Shown: piece by piece, positions 7,234 to 9,071 of the stretch
How the letters are laid out: the number at the start of each line of letters is the position of its first letter
Position numbering within the stretch: the stretch's first letter is position 1
Origin: Lysobacteraceae bacterium
Lineage (GTDB): Bacteria > Pseudomonadota > Gammaproteobacteria > Xanthomonadales > Xanthomonadaceae
NCBI GenBank assembly: GCA_028293685.1
Contig: JAQGOI010000233.1
Coordinates: 1 to 9,071, forward strand
Direction of reading: 5' to 3'
Length of the DNA stretch: 9,071 nt
The notes under the pieces: generated by a model
Database searches by the model: none
Told to the model about the DNA's origin: nothing
Seen by the model: only the letters and a program-made list of their open reading frames with translations
Made by a program: the position numbers and the translations under genes

Positions 7234-7695
7234 TCAGCGACCGTCGTTGTCCGCGTCGCCCGGAATGGCGCGCTCGATGTGGTGCCAGCCATCACGCACT
7301 GCGCCCTTCGCTTCGGACCAACCCAGGCGGGAGTTCGCCTTGGTGGAATTCCAGTCGCGCTCGAGCTGCGGCTCGACGTCCTCGAAACGCTGGCCGCGGT
7401 ACTGGCCGTAGGTGTCGTAGCCGTACTTGTACGCCGGCTGGTAGTCGTTCCAATCGCGGCCCGCCGTGTAGTACGGCGTCTCGCGATACTTGGTTTCGAA
7501 GTGCTTGTTGTATTCGGTCGGATTGACGGCCTCGGCGACACCGCCGCCAGCCTTCGCACCCAACGCTCCACCGACCACCGCACCGACCACGGTACCGACG
7601 GGACCGACGGCGGAACCCACGGCCGCACCTGTCACCGCACCAGCCACTGCGCCCGTGCCTTCACCAATGCTGTGGTCTTTCTTGATGTCGCTCAT
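7234..7695 (-). CDS. Glycine-zipper protein of unknown function, second paralogue
   Basis: Small protein of 153 residues, function not recognised. The N-terminus MSDIKKDHSIGEG is polar and lacks a signal peptide. Residues 13-52 are a Gly/Ala/Val glycine-zipper stretch. The C-terminal domain has PYY (74-76), DWNDYQPAYKYGYD (81-94), QRFEDVEPQLERDW (102-115) and SRLGW (122-126). By hand alignment it shares roughly 60 of 140 positions with the neighbouring protein, with only two one-residue gaps. The ATG at 7695 is fixed by AGAGGAG upstream and by alignment of its first residues with the paralogue; in-frame ATGs further upstream (for example 7800) lack ribosome sites. The strong ribosome site and the strong terminator suggest high expression. 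From memory, similar 'DYxPAYxYG ... W' proteins are common as uncharacterised stress-related proteins in proteobacteria and other phyla, but this needs a search. Confidence 0.88.
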   Translation of the reverse strand: MSDIKKDHSIGEGTGAVAGAVTGAAVGSAVGPVGTVVGAVVGGALGAKAGGGVAEAVNPTEYNKHFETKYRETPYYTAGRDWNDYQPAYKYGYDTYGQYRGQRFEDVEPQLERDWNSTKANSRLGWSEAKGAVRDGWHHIERAIPGDADNDGR

Positions 7696-7825
7696 CTGGC
7701 ATCTCCTCTTTCCGCGCTGCCGGTCAGCGGCTGCGTCAGTGGATGGACGATAGGAAAGCGGCTGTTGCATCGTCGTGAAAACAGCGAGCGCGTCGTTCAT
7801 CAAGCCGAACGTGTTGGCGTCTCGT
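7696..7825 (-). promoter_or_regulatory. Intergenic leader between recD and the glycine-zipper gene
   Basis: These 130 bases lie after the recD stop and before the ATG at 7695. They must hold the 5' region of the small gene if it is not read through from recD. The clear element is the ribosome site AGAGGAG about seven bases before the ATG, preceded by a short hairpin (CGCTG-ACCGG-CAGCG). The heptamer CGTTCAT occurs twice on the plus strand, at 7794 and 7823. I see no terminator for recD and no convincing sigma-70 promoter. Confidence 0.4.
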
Positions 7826-9071
7826 TCATGAAATGCTGCTTGTTTGTTTTTCGTTGCGGGGCACTGCCTGCAGGCGCTGTTGCAGGCCGGATACCCGCAC
7901 GACATGTCGCTCCAATGCGGCGCGTACGGCGTCCTCGCTGGCGCAGACGTGCAGCTCGCAACGCGCCCGCGTGATCGCGGTATAGACCAGCTCGCGCGAC
8001 AGCGTGCGCGCATCGTGTCGCGGCAGCAGCAACCAGACGCTGTCGAACTCCGATCCCTGCGCCTTGTGCACCGTCATCGCGAATGCGCTGTCGTGCGCAG
8101 GCAACGCCGACGGATGGACCCGGCGTACGCCATCGTCGCTGCCATCGGCAAACCAGACTGCGATCTCGCCGTCGTCCCCGCGCCAGCACACGCCCATGTC
8201 GCCGTTGAACAATTGCTGCCGGTAATCGTTCTGCTGCACCAGCAGCAGGCGCCCATGGAAATAGACTTCGCGGCGCACGCCGGCGAGTGCTTCCTCGATC
8301 CGTGCGTTCAATGCGATCGCACCCTGCGCACCGTCGCGCAATGCCGTCAGCAGGCGCACGCGCGCGGCCTGCACGAGCGCGGCGCGCGGGTCCCCGGCGT
8401 TGGCGATGCCACGCCAGGCGTCGAGCAGTCGCGCGCGCGACGGCCCGGCCAACGGATCCTCGAGGTCGGGTTGGAACGTGACACCGGGAAGTCCGCCGCG
8501 CAGCAGCGCCAGTGCACGCTCGGCATCGCCGTCGCGTACGGCTGCCGCCAGCGGCGCCAGATCCAGCGATGCGACCTGGCGATAGCCACGCTGCAGGTGC
8601 ACGCGATGACCTGCAAGCAATGGCTGCGGCTGCGCTGCGACGGCCACGTCGCCCAGCAGCGGCGCGAGCGTCCGTGCAATGTCCGCGGGCAGCGCGGCGC
8701 ATCCGATGGTCGCATCGCCCGCTGCAGCGTCGGAAATCGCGGCCAGCACATCACCGGCTTCGATCGAAGGCAGCTGGTCGCGATCACCCAGCAGCAGCAG
8801 CCGCGCGCCGTCGGCGACGGCTTCGCTGAGCTTGCACATCAACGGCAGGTCGATCATCGACGCTTCGTCGACCACGACGACGTCGAACGGTAGCGGGTCG
8901 GCGGCGCCGTGGCGGAACTGCACGCCGCCCGGAATCGTGCCGAGCAGCCGATGCAGGGTCTTCGCGGCGGCGGGCAGGCCGTCGCACCAGGTCGCGTCCA
9001 CGCCATCGAGCCCGCGCAACCGCGCGGCCGCGGCACGGACGCTGTCGGCCAGGCGCGCAGCGGCGCGGCCC
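7826..9071 (-). CDS. recD: Exodeoxyribonuclease V alpha subunit RecD (N-terminus beyond window)
   Basis: The 5'-3' helicase subunit of the RecBCD enzyme, which processes double-strand DNA ends for recombination and degrades linear foreign DNA. The visible 414 residues are the C-terminal two-thirds or so of a protein that normally has 600-700; the frame is still open at the right edge, where GRAAARLADSV is the usual sequence just after Walker A. Superfamily 1 helicase motifs appear in order (numbering from the edge): Walker B VVVVDEASMIDL (about 64-75), GDRDQLPS (95-102), the VQQNDY...LFNGDMG block, MTVHKAQGSEF (332-342) and LVYTAITRA (361-369). No frameshift is seen. The stop is the TGA at 7826. 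recB and recC would be expected further right on the same strand, which cannot be checked here. The alternative RecD2 is less likely because it is longer and differs in its N-terminal region, which is not visible. Confidence 0.95.
   Translation of the reverse strand, partial: GRAAARLADSVRAAAARLRGLDGVDATWCDGLPAAAKTLHRLLGTIPGGVQFRHGAADPLPFDVVVVDEASMIDLPLMCKLSEAVADGARLLLLGDRDQLPSIEAGDVLAAISDAAAGDATIGCAALPADIARTLAPLLGDVAVAAQPQPLLAGHRVHLQRGYRQVASLDLAPLAAAVRDGDAERALALLRGGLPGVTFQPDLEDPLAGPSRARLLDAWRGIANAGDPRAALVQAARVRLLTALRDGAQGAIALNARIEEALAGVRREVYFHGRLLLVQQNDYRQQLFNGDMGVCWRGDDGEIAVWFADGSDDGVRRVHPSALPAHDSAFAMTVHKAQGSEFDSVWLLLPRHDARTLSRELVYTAITRARCELHVCASEDAVRAALERHVVRVSGLQQRLQAVPRNEKQTSSIS

Noticed and set aside
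7745..7790. TATCGT on the minus strand as a -10 box for the 7234-7695 gene
   Set aside because: No acceptable -35 element at 16-18 bases, and four-of-six matches are common by chance.
6655..7974. 439-codon plus-strand open frame opposite both glycine-zipper genes
   Set aside because: It crosses two strong minus-strand ribosome sites and a clear minus-strand terminator; the mutual homology of the two minus-strand proteins proves their frame.
7844..8893. 349-codon plus-strand open frame opposite recD
   Set aside because: recD helicase motifs on the minus strand are unambiguous; the antisense product is featureless.
1..9071. CRISPR arrays, tRNA or rRNA genes, insertion sequences, phage or defence islands
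   Set aside because: No repeated spacer-like units, tRNA-like cloverleaf, transposase motifs or terminal repeats were seen. RecD is the housekeeping RecBCD subunit and not evidence of a defence island.

Overview
The window is about two-thirds G+C, almost wholly coding, and reads as ordinary chromosome of a high-GC gammaproteobacterium. The style of the RecD, EgtB and FolE proteins and the paired glycine-zipper proteins suggest Xanthomonadaceae/Rhodanobacteraceae. That placement is inference from protein flavour, not a database result. I see no tRNA, rRNA, CRISPR array, insertion sequence or phage gene, and no gene-free stretch longer than about 170 bases.

Left part (1-4784): an ergothioneine locus. 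On the minus strand egtB (3532-2177) and egtD (2180-1173) overlap by four bases. A TetA-like MFS efflux gene (1140-1, cut by the left edge) follows after 32 bases, so the three look like one operon. Divergent from egtB, with about 73 bases between starts, a class V-fold PLP enzyme (3606-4784, plus strand) is a good candidate for EgtE. Together they could methylate histidine to hercynine (EgtD), add the sulfur as a sulfoxide (EgtB) and cleave the C-S bond (candidate EgtE), with the MFS protein as a possible exporter. No egtA or egtC is in view.

Middle (4790-6490): a thioredoxin-reductase-like flavoprotein with a CxxC pair but no recognisable NADPH glycine loop (4790-5818, minus), then folE for GTP cyclohydrolase I (5846-6490, minus). 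FolE lies 27 bases upstream of the flavoprotein and may be cotranscribed with it. The flavoprotein and the PLP enzyme converge with only five bases between their stop codons.

Right part (6583-9071): two related small proteins of unknown function (6583-7065 and 7234-7695, both minus). Each has a glycine-zipper N-terminus and a shared C-terminal domain. Between them lies a strong intrinsic terminator preceded by a second hairpin. The window ends in the C-terminal two-thirds or so of recD (7826-9071, minus), whose start is beyond the right edge.
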